From contig OY776216.1 in NCBI GenBank assembly GCA_963675435.1, forward strand, positions 372,001-436,000: a DNA stretch of 64,000 nt. The letters run 5' to 3'. Below are positions 17,739 to 27,312 of the stretch, piece by piece. Position 1 is the first letter of the stretch. The number at the start of each line of letters is the position of its first letter. The notes below the pieces were generated by a model. The model saw nothing but the letters and a program-made list of their open reading frames with translations. It did not search any database and was not told where the DNA came from. Position numbers and translations under genes: made by a program. The stretch is from Saccharicrinis sp963675435 (GTDB lineage Bacteria; Bacteroidota; Bacteroidia; Bacteroidales; Marinilabiliaceae).

Positions 17739-18491
17739 TTACATTCCCAATACGTCTTTAAGGACTTTATAACCATTCTTGCTTGCTTTTATTTTCGTAT
17801 TATTTTTTAATACTACAATATGATTATCTTTTTCGTATTGCTCTATTTTATGAATACTCGATATATTAACAATATATGATCTATGAATTCTTACAAATTG
17901 ACATTCATTTAAATGCGACTGAAAATACTTCATAGTCCTGGACTTTATATATCTATTTTCATTTGTATGAATAAAAACAAAGTCGTCAGAAGCTTCAATA
18001 AAAACAACCTCATCAACAGGAATCATTTCAAGGTTACTACCCTTCTTTACAACGATTCGTGATAGTTTAGATTCTTCGTTACCACTTCTCCCCTCAATCA
18101 TATTATTTAATGAATACTTAGGTAAGGCATTTTGAGAGTTCAAAACCTTTTTTACTGCCTGTTCAAAACGATCTTTACTGAAAGGTTTTAACAAATAATC
18201 AATGGCGTTTAACTCAAAAGCCTTTATTGCGAATTGATCATAAGCTGTTGTAAAAATAACTTTAGGAAGATTTTCAACAACTTCGAGCATTTCCAAACCG
18301 GAGACTTTAGGCATTTGGATATCCAGAAAAATCAAATCTGGTGCATATTGTTGAATGAGCTTAACCCCTTCAAAACCATTAGTTCCTTCTGCTAAAACTT
18401 CAACTTCAGAAAAAGTCTTTAAGTAAGCTTTAATTAATTCTCTGGCAGGTTTTTCATCATCAATAATAACCACATTTACTTTGTTACTCAT
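17739..18491 (-). CDS. LytTR-family response regulator
   Basis: This 250-residue two-component regulator has a receiver domain (about 5-120; acidic pair DD at 11-12, phosphoacceptor D57 in FLDIQMP, T81, K102) and a LytTR DNA-binding domain (about 145-248; IEASDDFVFIHTN, KYFQSHL, FVRIHRSYIVNI). LytTR proteins usually bind two direct repeats about two helical turns apart. Exactly such a pair lies upstream of this operon (20329-20358). The start codon overlaps the kinase gene by four bases, so the two are translationally coupled. Autoregulation is inferred. Confidence 0.92.
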   Translation of the reverse strand: MSNKVNVVIIDDEKPARELIKAYLKTFSEVEVLAEGTNGFEGVKLIQQYAPDLIFLDIQMPKVSGLEMLEVVENLPKVIFTTAYDQFAIKAFELNAIDYLLKPFSKDRFEQAVKKVLNSQNALPKYSLNNMIEGRSGNEESKLSRIVVKKGSNLEMIPVDEVVFIEASDDFVFIHTNENRYIKSRTMKYFQSHLNECQFVRIHRSYIVNISSIHKIEQYEKDNHIVVLKNNTKIKASKNGYKVLKDVLGM

Positions 18492-19543
18492 CGTTGTATA
18501 AATTGAGGTATTGTTAATTCTACAAGAAAGGTTTGTTCACTCTTATGTATCCAAACCAAATCTTTAGTTCCATAAATTTTCCACATTCTTGCCTTTGTAT
18601 TTGATAATCCCAATCCTTCTCCAGCTCTCTCCATCATATCATTTTCATAGTCATTTTGTAATGACAGGATCAAATCTCCATTTTTAAGATAACCACGAAA
18701 TTCAATATTGGTTGTATGAATTGAATTATATACTCCATATTTAATTGCATTTTCTATTAATGGTTGTATAATTAAAGCCGGCAGCAACTTATCCTGACAT
18801 TCAATTTGTATATGCTCAATAAAATTAATTTTATCCCCAAATCGAATCCGTTCAATATCCATATACCTTCTTAGATTTTCTAATTCTTCTTTTAAAGGCA
18901 GTAATTTCTGTTGATTATTACGTAAAGAGTATCTTAAAAAGTCCGACAATTTACTAATCATCTCTCGTGCTCCTTCAGTATCATATAGAGTCAGTGAACT
19001 AATTGAATTAAGGCTGTTGAAAAGGAAGTGAGGATTTAGTTGCGACTTTAACAAATTAAGTTCTGTATCCTTTAATAAATTTTTCAGTTCTAATTTTTCC
19101 TTCAAATATTCCTCTTCATTTTGTGTTCGAATCATAAGAAAATATACTGAAACAAAGAGCATGTAAATCAGAACTCCAATCAACAACCTTATCAATAAAA
19201 AATCATGAACAAGAGTTATTGTGAAGGAAAAATAACCTTTCACTATAGATAAAACTCCCCAAACCGAAACAGCCCAAATTCCAAGAAAACAGATGCCAAC
19301 AAACACCAACTGCAATATATTGAATATGGAACCTTTATTTCTATCCAGAAAATAAACAGGATACCAAAGCGATCCTCCTAAAACCAGAATAATTACATCA
19401 TAAACTATAGCATAAAATAAGGCCGTATTTATAGTACATTTATATCCGTAATGTATCAAAAGGAAATCGATACCTATAAAAACAGCACCTATAAAAAGAA
19501 AGCTACTAATAGTAATCTTATTGCTAAAAATAGGATGTTGCAT
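18488..19543 (-). CDS. LytS/YehU-type sensor histidine kinase
   Basis: The 351-residue membrane kinase has four predicted helices (about 11-32, 42-66, 74-101, 112-138), a short coiled coil, and a His_kinase domain with the phosphoacceptor in LNPHFLFNSLNS (H172). The ATPase N-box region is LIIQPLIENAIKYGV and a G-box GEGLGLSNTKARM follows. There is no extracytoplasmic sensor domain; loops are short, so it may sense through the membrane or through the LiaF-like partner encoded just upstream. It is the cognate kinase of the overlapping LytTR regulator. Confidence 0.92.
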   Translation of the reverse strand: MQHPIFSNKITISSFLFIGAVFIGIDFLLIHYGYKCTINTALFYAIVYDVIILVLGGSLWYPVYFLDRNKGSIFNILQLVFVGICFLGIWAVSVWGVLSIVKGYFSFTITLVHDFLLIRLLIGVLIYMLFVSVYFLMIRTQNEEEYLKEKLELKNLLKDTELNLLKSQLNPHFLFNSLNSISSLTLYDTEGAREMISKLSDFLRYSLRNNQQKLLPLKEELENLRRYMDIERIRFGDKINFIEHIQIECQDKLLPALIIQPLIENAIKYGVYNSIHTTNIEFRGYLKNGDLILSLQNDYENDMMERAGEGLGLSNTKARMWKIYGTKDLVWIHKSEQTFLVELTIPQFIQR

Positions 19544-19559
19544 CTACAAGTTATTAAGA

Positions 19560-20258
19560 TTAAAAGTTTCTTAATTCTCCACCACCAAATATAGCCACTC
19601 CTTTTATTGTCAAAACTTTACTATCAGAATCGCTACTTGATTCATACATTCTTTTATCTGTAAAACCGCCAAAAATAGATATTATATCTACCTTTACACT
19701 CCAATCTCTTGGTATTGATATTTTAGTACCGCCAAATAGCGTGGTTAAATCTATTACTGCTCCATCCGGATGTATTTCAACACTTTGAAGATTCACCTCT
19801 GCTCCTCCAAAAACGCAAGTAATTTCACCTCCTTGAAAACTATCAGAATTTACCTTTGTAACACCACCTCCAAATATTGAAACGATATCTAAAACATCTT
19901 CATTTCTATCTTTGGAACCAAATTTTCCATTCTTAAAATTCTTTTTCCCAAAAATAAAGACCAAACCTGCAATGATTAACAGAACAGGCCAATACCTGAA
20001 AAGGTCACCAATATGAAATCCTTCAATAATACGTGGAAGTAGGAAAAATACGCCTATTGAAAATACAATTAATCCAGAACTGACATCTTTTCTTACCATT
20101 TGAAATATCCCTATTAATATCAGAATACTTGGCCAACGAAAAAATGTATAATAAATATCATCAGATATAAATCCTAGATTCCCGGCTAATAAAAACGAAC
20201 CTACTATAAATAATAAAATACCTAGAACAGCTTTGCCATTATGAACAGACTTTCTCAT
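19560..20258 (-). CDS. LiaF-like membrane protein (DUF5668 plus toastrack-type C-terminal domain)
   Basis: The 232-residue protein starts with an N-terminal block of four short hydrophobic helices (about 8-110: LGILLFIVGSFLLAGNLG, WPSILILIGIFQM, LIVFSIGVFFLLPRI, YWPVLLIIAGLVFIFG) resembling DUF5668. The C-terminal half repeats an IFGG pattern (SIFGGGVTKV, CVFGGAEVNL, TLFGGTKISI, SIFGGFTDKR, AIFGGGELRNF), the glycine-rich beta repeat of LiaF/VraT-type proteins. In Firmicutes LiaF inhibits the kinase LiaS under no stress. Here it is first in an operon with a LytS-type kinase 16 bases away, suggesting the same role with a different kinase class. Confidence 0.8.
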   Translation of the reverse strand: MRKSVHNGKAVLGILLFIVGSFLLAGNLGFISDDIYYTFFRWPSILILIGIFQMVRKDVSSGLIVFSIGVFFLLPRIIEGFHIGDLFRYWPVLLIIAGLVFIFGKKNFKNGKFGSKDRNEDVLDIVSIFGGGVTKVNSDSFQGGEITCVFGGAEVNLQSVEIHPDGAVIDLTTLFGGTKISIPRDWSVKVDIISIFGGFTDKRMYESSSDSDSKVLTIKGVAIFGGGELRNF

Positions 20259-20290
20259 ATCAAATAATTTTATGTTTTTAAATCTATAAC

Positions 20291-20359
20291 CAAAATTATA
20301 TGAGTAAAGTCAATATTAAAATCAATAATCGGTAAACGAATCTATTTTATCGGTAAACG
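20291..20359 (-). promoter_or_regulatory. LytTR-type operator and -7 box of the LiaF-kinase-regulator operon
   Basis: ATCGGTAAACG occurs at 20328-20338 and 20349-20359, 11 identical bases repeating every 21 bp. On the minus strand they read CGTTTACCGAT, with the GTT core known for LytTR half-sites. Thirty bp downstream in the direction of transcription, plus-strand CAAAATTA (20291-20298) reads TAATTTTG, a perfect TAnnTTTG box, and the LiaF-like gene begins 33 bases later. No TTTG -33 box is at the normal distance, which fits an activator-dependent promoter. Confidence 0.7.
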
Positions 20360-20377
20360 GTTCTTTTCTCTATCTGC

Positions 20378-23300
20378 CTATATTTTATTTATCTGACGAG
20401 AGAATGCTTTTCGCAATCTGAATTTTTCGAAATAGCGAATTATATGACGTAATAAATCAAAATACAAAGTAACATACAACAATATGGTTGACAACCAAAT
20501 AGCCATCACATTAAAGAATGGAGTAGGTATTACAAAACCAGCAAATTGTTTGGCTGGTGCAAAAAAGTGAGATCTTCCCCATTTGGATGCGCCATTTCTT
20601 AAAACCGGATCTTTTTGCGATACGTATCCATTAGATGGTGTAAAAACCAGCTGCTTCAACTCTGCTTTATTGTGTAGTAAACTTGATAATTTATCATTAT
20701 GATACTTTTGCTTAAGATTAAAAACAGCTTCAGTAGAACCCAAAGAAGCAACTAATTCCCTATAAGTACTATCTTTATGTTTTTTATAAATTTTATACTG
20801 ATCCTGATAGTATTTAACTAGCTTATCTAATAAAAGATCAATTTGCTTAAAGCCTACTTCTGAATATTTAACAACTCCTTTTGAGATTAATTTAGAAACT
20901 TCTGCATCTCCGAGAAGGTTCATCTTTTCTATTTCCTTTTTAACCAAGTCATAATTGGCTTTCGCAACATCCAAATCACCTTCTAAATATGATTTTTCAC
21001 TTTTGTGATTATGCTGTTTTAAGCGCGGTAACAGTAATGAATAATAATAGGATGCTTCACTTATTTTTTGTTCGTCCGCAAAAAAGTGTTTCTCATATTC
21101 ATTGTTCTCAAATTGATTTACGGCCAAAGCTTCATATGCCCATCTTGAAGTCATCATATCTCCAATGCGTGGAACATATTCAGACGTTAGCATAGTTTTG
21201 TGGAGCTTATTAAAGTCAACAATAACACCACTAAATAATAATTGCGGAACTAATATTAACGGAATTAAGATATAAATGGCCACTACGGACTTTAATCCAC
21301 TACTAATATTAAGTCCTAACATGTTTGAGAAACAAGCCGTACTAAACAGAATCATCCAATAACTAAAGTTTAATCCCTTTATCTCTAGTATACTATTTCC
21401 AATAAGAACTAAACTTAAGGTTTGAACAGCAGAAATAGCAAACATAATAACAATCTTGCTATTCAAATATCCAAAACGACTCAGGTCTAGAAACTTTTCC
21501 CTTTGTAATAATTTGCGATCTTTAATAATTTCCTCAGCACTTACATTCAACCCCAAAAACAATGCTACAACAACTGCCATAAATAAGTAAGCTGGAATAT
21601 TATCATTTTCGGAAAATACATATTTAGTAGGATCTGCAGCTGTTCCGCTTATATATTTGGTAAAATATCCTAAAATGATTGCCAAAATTGGAGCTTCTAA
21701 AAAGTTGATCAGCATATACTGCCTATCTTTCCATTTTGCAAATCCATCTCTGTATGTATAAATCAAAAACTGCTGTAAACGTCCCGGAATATTATAAAGG
21801 TTATGAGGTAATTCTTCAATTTTTTCAGGACCTTTTGATTTCTTCCAATCAAACTTACTTTCAATATCATTTTGGTAGTTTTCATACCATTCAATTGGCT
21901 TAATCTTTCGTTCCCTAATCAATTTACCGGTAGCATCTACCATACGTGCTTCAATAATGCGAAGAGGTTGCTCAACCTTAACATTACCACAAAGGTAACA
22001 CTCACTATCTTCAGGATTTACATAGCTGGCTTTTTGTTTAAAATATACAATAGCATCCATTGGATTACCATTGAAAATGATATATCCTCCTTTATCAATA
22101 ATCAGAAGTTTATCTAACAACTTATACAAATCTGATGAAGGCTGATGAATATTGATGATCACCAACTTACCCTTTAGCGTCTGCCTTTTTAAAAGAACCA
22201 TTACTTTCTCTGAATCCATTGAGGATAATCCAGAAGTGGGTTCATCCACAAAAAGAATAGATGGTTCCCGTATAAGCTCTAAAGCAATATTTAAACGTTT
22301 ACGTTGACCTCCGCTTAAGATTTTATTTAATGGATTACCCACTACAAGGTTTCGAGCTTCCACCAAATCAAAATCTTTAATAGCATTATCAACCAATTCT
22401 TCAATTTCTTCTATTGTTTTATCACTAAAACACAATCGGGCATTAAAAAACAAGTTTTCAAAAACGGTAAGTTCCTCTATCAATAAATCTTCCTGAGGCA
22501 CATAGCCAATAACCCCTTTTAAGGCTTCTTTATGTTCCTGAATATTTAACCCATTGATATGAATAGAACCTCCAGAAAGCTTATAACTTCCGTTTAAAAC
22601 ATTGAGAAGTGTGGACTTTCCTGTACCACTACCACCCATAATTCCAACAAGCTGCCCGGAACGACCTGAAAAACTAAAAGGATGAATACCTACCTGCCTG
22701 TCATTAAACTTATATTCAACGTCTTTGGCTTTAAGAAGAATCCTACCCTTATCTACCTTCTGCACAAACAACTCAGCCACTTTACCATAGTAGACAGGAG
22801 CCATTCTGGAAGTTTTAATCACAGAACCAACAGATAAAATGTAGGCATTATTTCTATCAACTTTATGACCATTCAGATAAAGGTTACGATCACCCGAATA
22901 TCTAAATATAAAAGTATGAGTGCTTTCTACATATAAAACCCAGACATAAATTTGCTGTTTTGGATTATAAAGATGCTTGAACCGTGGTAGTGGAGCATTT
23001 TCCTGTCCTGAAATTACAAGAACTTTCTCAGGAGTATCAACCTCCATTGGCCCCTTTAAAATGAAAGCTTTCAGTAATTGATAATCCTCAGGATTTATCA
23101 ACATCCCATGAGCTAATTTATCAACTACTTCCTCGCCAATATCACTAATTTTTTCTTCCTGTCGAATAAATTCAAATAGCTGAACAAAAACCCATATTTT
23201 TGATTCCTGCTCCAATTCTTTATTTAATTCATCGCATATAGTATCAATCTGACTATAATTATCTGAAGATTGGCGCTCTACCTCTGACTGTATAGGACTA

Positions 23301-23491
23301 TAGGAATACTTATGAAACTGTTTTATATAGAAATCAAACCTTCCCAGATATTGATCAACATATTCTCTATTAAAATTATGAAGCAATTCTTGCTCTATCA
23401 ATTTACGAGCACTATCCACCCTACTCTCTTTCCTTACATTAGTAAGCAAAGCATATAATTTCATCAGGGCATCTAAAAGTGTTTCACTCAT
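20378..23491 (-). CDS. Large ABC transporter, ATPase fused to ABCG-type permease, with FHA-like domain
   Basis: The 1037-residue protein contains an N-terminal helical region (1-150), an FHA-like beta domain (about 175-240), and an ABC ATPase with Walker A GGSGTGKSTLLN (286-297), the signature LSGGQRKRLNIALEL and Walker B ILFVDEPTSGLSS. An ABC2/ABCG-type membrane domain follows (from about 600), with a long hydrophilic insertion (about 760-930) before the final helix pair. A CxxC pair (ECYLCGN) sits between ATPase and permease. The order ATPase-permease is that of ABCG half-transporters. It is upstream of the LiaF-like operon on the same strand. The substrate is unknown. Confidence 0.88.
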   Translation of the reverse strand: MSETLLDALMKLYALLTNVRKESRVDSARKLIEQELLHNFNREYVDQYLGRFDFYIKQFHKYSYSPIQSEVERQSSDNYSQIDTICDELNKELEQESKIWVFVQLFEFIRQEEKISDIGEEVVDKLAHGMLINPEDYQLLKAFILKGPMEVDTPEKVLVISGQENAPLPRFKHLYNPKQQIYVWVLYVESTHTFIFRYSGDRNLYLNGHKVDRNNAYILSVGSVIKTSRMAPVYYGKVAELFVQKVDKGRILLKAKDVEYKFNDRQVGIHPFSFSGRSGQLVGIMGGSGTGKSTLLNVLNGSYKLSGGSIHINGLNIQEHKEALKGVIGYVPQEDLLIEELTVFENLFFNARLCFSDKTIEEIEELVDNAIKDFDLVEARNLVVGNPLNKILSGGQRKRLNIALELIREPSILFVDEPTSGLSSMDSEKVMVLLKRQTLKGKLVIINIHQPSSDLYKLLDKLLIIDKGGYIIFNGNPMDAIVYFKQKASYVNPEDSECYLCGNVKVEQPLRIIEARMVDATGKLIRERKIKPIEWYENYQNDIESKFDWKKSKGPEKIEELPHNLYNIPGRLQQFLIYTYRDGFAKWKDRQYMLINFLEAPILAIILGYFTKYISGTAADPTKYVFSENDNIPAYLFMAVVVALFLGLNVSAEEIIKDRKLLQREKFLDLSRFGYLNSKIVIMFAISAVQTLSLVLIGNSILEIKGLNFSYWMILFSTACFSNMLGLNISSGLKSVVAIYILIPLILVPQLLFSGVIVDFNKLHKTMLTSEYVPRIGDMMTSRWAYEALAVNQFENNEYEKHFFADEQKISEASYYYSLLLPRLKQHNHKSEKSYLEGDLDVAKANYDLVKKEIEKMNLLGDAEVSKLISKGVVKYSEVGFKQIDLLLDKLVKYYQDQYKIYKKHKDSTYRELVASLGSTEAVFNLKQKYHNDKLSSLLHNKAELKQLVFTPSNGYVSQKDPVLRNGASKWGRSHFFAPAKQFAGFVIPTPFFNVMAIWLSTILLYVTLYFDLLRHIIRYFEKFRLRKAFSRQINKI

Positions 23492-23653
23492 AACAGGGTG
23501 ATATTCTTTATTTAATATTAGATAATGTAGTAAGAGTTAATAAAACTAACATCAAACTCAAAATTTCAGAAAACGATTAAAAATAATGAAATCATCATTA
23601 CTTTTTAAGAATATCTATTTTTTTTTACAATATGTCAGTTTACAACAAAAAAA

Positions 23654-23678
23654 AAGCGATCAAAAAAAATGATCGCTT
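23654..23678 (-). terminator. Terminator of the 23.7-24.5 kb lipoprotein gene
   Basis: AAGCGATCA and TGATCGCTT form a nine-base stem, and the minus strand continues into nine T. Confidence 0.8.
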
Positions 23679-23703
23679 AATCATATCTTTATTTATTACA
23701 ATA

Positions 23704-24537
23704 CTATTCTACTGTAACAAACTTCTTTCTTAACACTAACGACTCCTCTGCAATTTTTATTATTTGCTCCTGAGTAATTGCAGTACTTTCAATCTCGGCA
23801 TATATACTTGCCATAGTTGATAGATCTTCAATTGTTTCCGAAACAGCTTGATCATCCTTATATTCAGCAAGAATCTCCATTAATTTAACCAATGGCTCTT
23901 TTTGTTTAAGTACAATCTCGATCATTTCTTTACTGTTAAAAGTTTCTTCAGAGATGTGAGTTGCGATATAAAGGCCTTCAACCCAAGCTCCTGTCATTAC
24001 TAAAGCAGAAACCGGTGCACGATTATTTCTTTGTAAGAAATCGTACGTATCGTAAAATGAATCAGTGATTAATTCTACCAATGCTTCTTTATTATCTTCG
24101 TTAGCTTCAATTTGCTCAGGTAAATCCTCACTAACTGCACCCTGAAGATCTAATCCTTCTAAAAGCTTTCTAGAAGCATCGATAAATTCGATTGTTTCTT
24201 GCTTTTGATTGTATGTGCTTGCATAACTCAAATCACCACCATATACGCCAAGGTTTAACGCTTGTTGTTTTTCAGTGATATATTTAGATGCATTTTCAGG
24301 GCTATTTGATAAATCGAAAATGTAAGCTGCTTCAATTTTATTAAGCATCTCAACAATTTCATAAGATGTAGGAAGTGGATATACAAATTCTCTCACTCCA
24401 TTTTCTACTTCTGTTTTTTCTATTTGAACAGCATCTGATTTTTGGTTTTGCTTTGCTCCGGAATTACAAGATGCAAATACAAAAACCACTGAAATTAATA
24501 ATGAGGCTACTCCCCATATTGTAGTACTTTTTCTCAT
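23704..24537 (-). CDS. Lipoprotein of unknown function
   Basis: The 277-residue product has a signal peptide and a lipobox ending in FASC (C24), so it is probably lipid-anchored in the inner or outer membrane. The mature part is acidic and mostly helical, with segments such as SYEIVEMLNKIEAAYIFDLSNSPENASKYI and LVMTGAWVEGLYIATHI. I recognise no named family. It is monocistronic, with a -7 box at 24582-24589 and its own terminator. The function cannot be told from the sequence. Confidence 0.75.
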   Translation of the reverse strand: MRKSTTIWGVASLLISVVFVFASCNSGAKQNQKSDAVQIEKTEVENGVREFVYPLPTSYEIVEMLNKIEAAYIFDLSNSPENASKYITEKQQALNLGVYGGDLSYASTYNQKQETIEFIDASRKLLEGLDLQGAVSEDLPEQIEANEDNKEALVELITDSFYDTYDFLQRNNRAPVSALVMTGAWVEGLYIATHISEETFNSKEMIEIVLKQKEPLVKLMEILAEYKDDQAVSETIEDLSTMASIYAEIESTAITQEQIIKIAEESLVLRKKFVTVE

Positions 24538-24581
24538 CTGTGTATTAGTTTTTATGTAAAATCAGAATTTATGATTTGCTA

Positions 24582-24589
24582 CAAATATA
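24582..24589 (-). promoter_or_regulatory. -7 promoter element of the lipoprotein gene
   Basis: The minus strand reads TATATTTG, a perfect TAnnTTTG match, 45 bases before the start codon at 24537. Confidence 0.5.
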
Positions 24590-24681
24590 ATTTATTTAAA
24601 AAATAAATTTATTTATTGGAGGTTATTTTTGCTACAAATTGTAAATAAAATGATTATATGAGTAATATTCCTGCTGATATT

Positions 24682-26403
24682 TTAGTCCTTATACGGGAAT
24701 TTCATATCTTTTAGCATCATTTGAATACTTGAACGACCATTGTAAACATTTTCTTCAATAGTATAACAAACATCAAAAGGATTACCTGTTTGTAGCTTTT
24801 CCAGATCATTTCCCATGGAGAAACCTATACCTTGTTTTATTGAACCAGACTTCTCTTCAATTAATTCAACTTTTAAATGATCTTGATCTTTGCCCACTTT
24901 TTTACTGGTACCATAATCAAACACTCTTTTGGTAACAAAAACAGGCTTAAGATTTCCTGGACCAAAGGGACGAAATTGCTTCAGAATTCTAAAAAATTTA
25001 TCATTAATATCCCTTAAACCAATTTCTTCATCAACTTCAATTTGAGGAATCATCTGATCTGGTGTAATATGAGTATCTACATAGTCTTCAAATCTACGTT
25101 TAAACTCCTCAATATTTTCAATCTTTAGAGTTAATCCGGCAGCATACATATGCCCCCCAAAATTTTCTAATAAATCACTACAATGATCTATTGCTTTGTA
25201 CAGGTCGAAACCTTCAACAGAGCGAGCTGAACCAGTAGCAAAACCTTTTGATTCTGTTAAAATTACAGTGGGTCGATAATAATACTCCGTTAATCGTGAA
25301 GCAACAATTCCAATAACTCCTTTGTGCCACTCCGGTTGGTATAAAACGGTAGATTTTCTATCTTGAAGTTCTTTATTGCCTGCTATTAATTCAAGAGCTT
25401 GCTGTGTAATATCTCTATCAAATCCTTTTCTGGTATCATTGCACTTGTCAATATCTATACTCATGCTATTAGCGAGACCTTCATCTTCTGTAATAAGCAA
25501 ATTCACAGCATCTCCACCCGAGTCAATTCTTCCTGCAGCATTAATTCTTGGGCCAATTTTAAACACTATATCGCTAATTGTAATCTCGCGACCTTGCATT
25601 CCTGCCACTTTAATAATATGCTTTAATCCTACACTTGGATTAGTATTTAATTTTTGAAGACCATAATAGGCTAAAACTCTATTTTCTCCAATAATGGGAA
25701 CAATATCAGAGGCAATACTTACAGCCACTAAGTCTAAATATTCATAAGCTTTGTGGTAATCTATTTTATGTCGCTTACAATAAGCCTGAATAAATTTAAA
25801 TCCCACTCCACATCCTGAAAGATGTTCATCCGGATAGTTACAATCCTTTCTTTTAGGATCAAGACAAGCAGCAGCATCAGGTAAGGTATCACCAGGAGTA
25901 TGATGATCACAAATGATAAAATCAATACCTTTTTCTTTTGCGTACTCAATTTTCTCTACAGCTTTAATACCGCAATCAAGTGCTACTACCAAAGAACATT
26001 TTTCTTCGGCAAAGAAATCAATACCTTTATATGAAATACCATAACCTTCTTCATACCTGTTAGGAATATAAAACTGAAGATTATCAAAATATTCTGATAG
26101 AAAAGAATATACTAAAGAAACTGAAGTTGTTCCATCAACGTCATAATCACCATAGACAAATACCTTTTCATTATTTTCTATAGCTTTATCTAAACGATCA
26201 ATGGCCCTATCCATATCTTTCATTAGAAAAGGATCGTGCAAATGCTCATAATCGGGGCGAAAAAATGCTTTAGCCTCATCAAAAGTCTGAACTCCTCTTT
26301 GTACCAAAAGATTAGATAAAAACCTGTCAATATTTAAAACGCTCGACAGGTGCTCTATCTTTTCTTCTTCGCCACTTTCTTTTATGTTCCAAGTTTTCTC
26401 CAT
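24682..26403 (-). CDS. recJ: Single-stranded-DNA-specific exonuclease RecJ
   Basis: RecJ degrades single-stranded DNA 5' to 3' in recombination and repair. The 573-residue protein shows the DHH family motifs: GDYDVDGTTS (84-93), ALDCGIKAVEK, the DHH motif in IICDHHTPGD, and GPRINAAGRI. The DHHA1 segment contains SARSVEGFDLYKAI and ENFGGHMYAAGLTL, and a C-terminal OB-like domain ends the protein. Length is typical. It lies in a minus-strand series with lipB and lipA but is separated by 150 bases. Confidence 0.95.
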   Translation of the reverse strand: MEKTWNIKESGEEEKIEHLSSVLNIDRFLSNLLVQRGVQTFDEAKAFFRPDYEHLHDPFLMKDMDRAIDRLDKAIENNEKVFVYGDYDVDGTTSVSLVYSFLSEYFDNLQFYIPNRYEEGYGISYKGIDFFAEEKCSLVVALDCGIKAVEKIEYAKEKGIDFIICDHHTPGDTLPDAAACLDPKRKDCNYPDEHLSGCGVGFKFIQAYCKRHKIDYHKAYEYLDLVAVSIASDIVPIIGENRVLAYYGLQKLNTNPSVGLKHIIKVAGMQGREITISDIVFKIGPRINAAGRIDSGGDAVNLLITEDEGLANSMSIDIDKCNDTRKGFDRDITQQALELIAGNKELQDRKSTVLYQPEWHKGVIGIVASRLTEYYYRPTVILTESKGFATGSARSVEGFDLYKAIDHCSDLLENFGGHMYAAGLTLKIENIEEFKRRFEDYVDTHITPDQMIPQIEVDEEIGLRDINDKFFRILKQFRPFGPGNLKPVFVTKRVFDYGTSKKVGKDQDHLKVELIEEKSGSIKQGIGFSMGNDLEKLQTGNPFDVCYTIEENVYNGRSSIQMMLKDMKFPYKD

Positions 26404-26553
26404 GTGTACTATGAGCCCAAATTTGCGAGGATAAATTTTCCTAAAAAAAATGGATTTTCAAAACCTCAACCCCTAATAAATTCAAAAACAGAGTTTAAAA
26501 ACAGGGTTAAATATTATAAACAAAAGTAAATATCAACGGTTTAGGTATAATTT

Positions 26554-27261
26554 TTAAGGCATATTTAATTTAAACACTTTTTTTAAATGTCCCTTTAAAT
26601 TTTCCTTAACTGCTTTAAAATCCTGAGGTTTGCCTAACTCCTTTTGAATAGATGTTACTCCTTTATCAACAAATCCACATGGATTAATATGGTTAAAATA
26701 GGTTAAATCTGTATTTACATTTAATGCAAAACCATGCATACTAACATATCGACTTGCCTTTACACCAATTGCACATATTTTGCGCGCCTTACCCGGAACA
26801 TCTTTATCAATCCAAACTCCTGTAGCGCCATCCAATCTATCACCCTGAATTCCATAATCAGCAATACAGTTTATGATGGCTTCTTCCAATTTATGAATAT
26901 AACTTTTTACAGTTAAATCCATTTCTTCTAAATCAAATATCGGGTAACCTACAATTTGTCCTGGCCCATGATAGGTAATATCACCACCACGATTGCTTTT
27001 GTAATAAGTTGCATTGATTTGTTTTAAAAACGCATCATTGATCAATAAATTATTCTCAACTCCACTTTTTCCTAAGGTATAAACATGTGGATGTTCACAA
27101 AACAAAAGCTGATGCGTAATTTCTTTCTTATTTTCAGTATTTTCACGATTATGTAATTTAGCATCAATAATCGTATTAAATTTTGATTCCTGATAATCCC
27201 AGGCTTTTTTATATTCAATAAGACCTAAATCTTCATATATTGTTTTTGTATCCATATTCAT
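26554..27261 (-). CDS. lipB: Octanoyltransferase
   Basis: LipB moves octanoyl groups from acyl carrier protein to lipoyl domains. The 235-residue protein contains the RGGDITYHGPGQIVGYPI signature, ICAIGVKASRYVSMHGFALNVNTDL with the catalytic lysine region, and INPCGFVDKGVTS with the catalytic cysteine. The ATG at 27261 is followed two codons later by another possible ATG. It lies 51 bases downstream of lipA on the same strand and both act in lipoate synthesis, so an operon is likely. Confidence 0.95.
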   Translation of the reverse strand: MNMDTKTIYEDLGLIEYKKAWDYQESKFNTIIDAKLHNRENTENKKEITHQLLFCEHPHVYTLGKSGVENNLLINDAFLKQINATYYKSNRGGDITYHGPGQIVGYPIFDLEEMDLTVKSYIHKLEEAIINCIADYGIQGDRLDGATGVWIDKDVPGKARKICAIGVKASRYVSMHGFALNVNTDLTYFNHINPCGFVDKGVTSIQKELGKPQDFKAVKENLKGHLKKVFKLNMP

Positions 27262-27312
27262 TGGTTATTTAGCGAACTGCCCTAAGAAATAATAATAAAC
27301 ATAAAAAAACCT

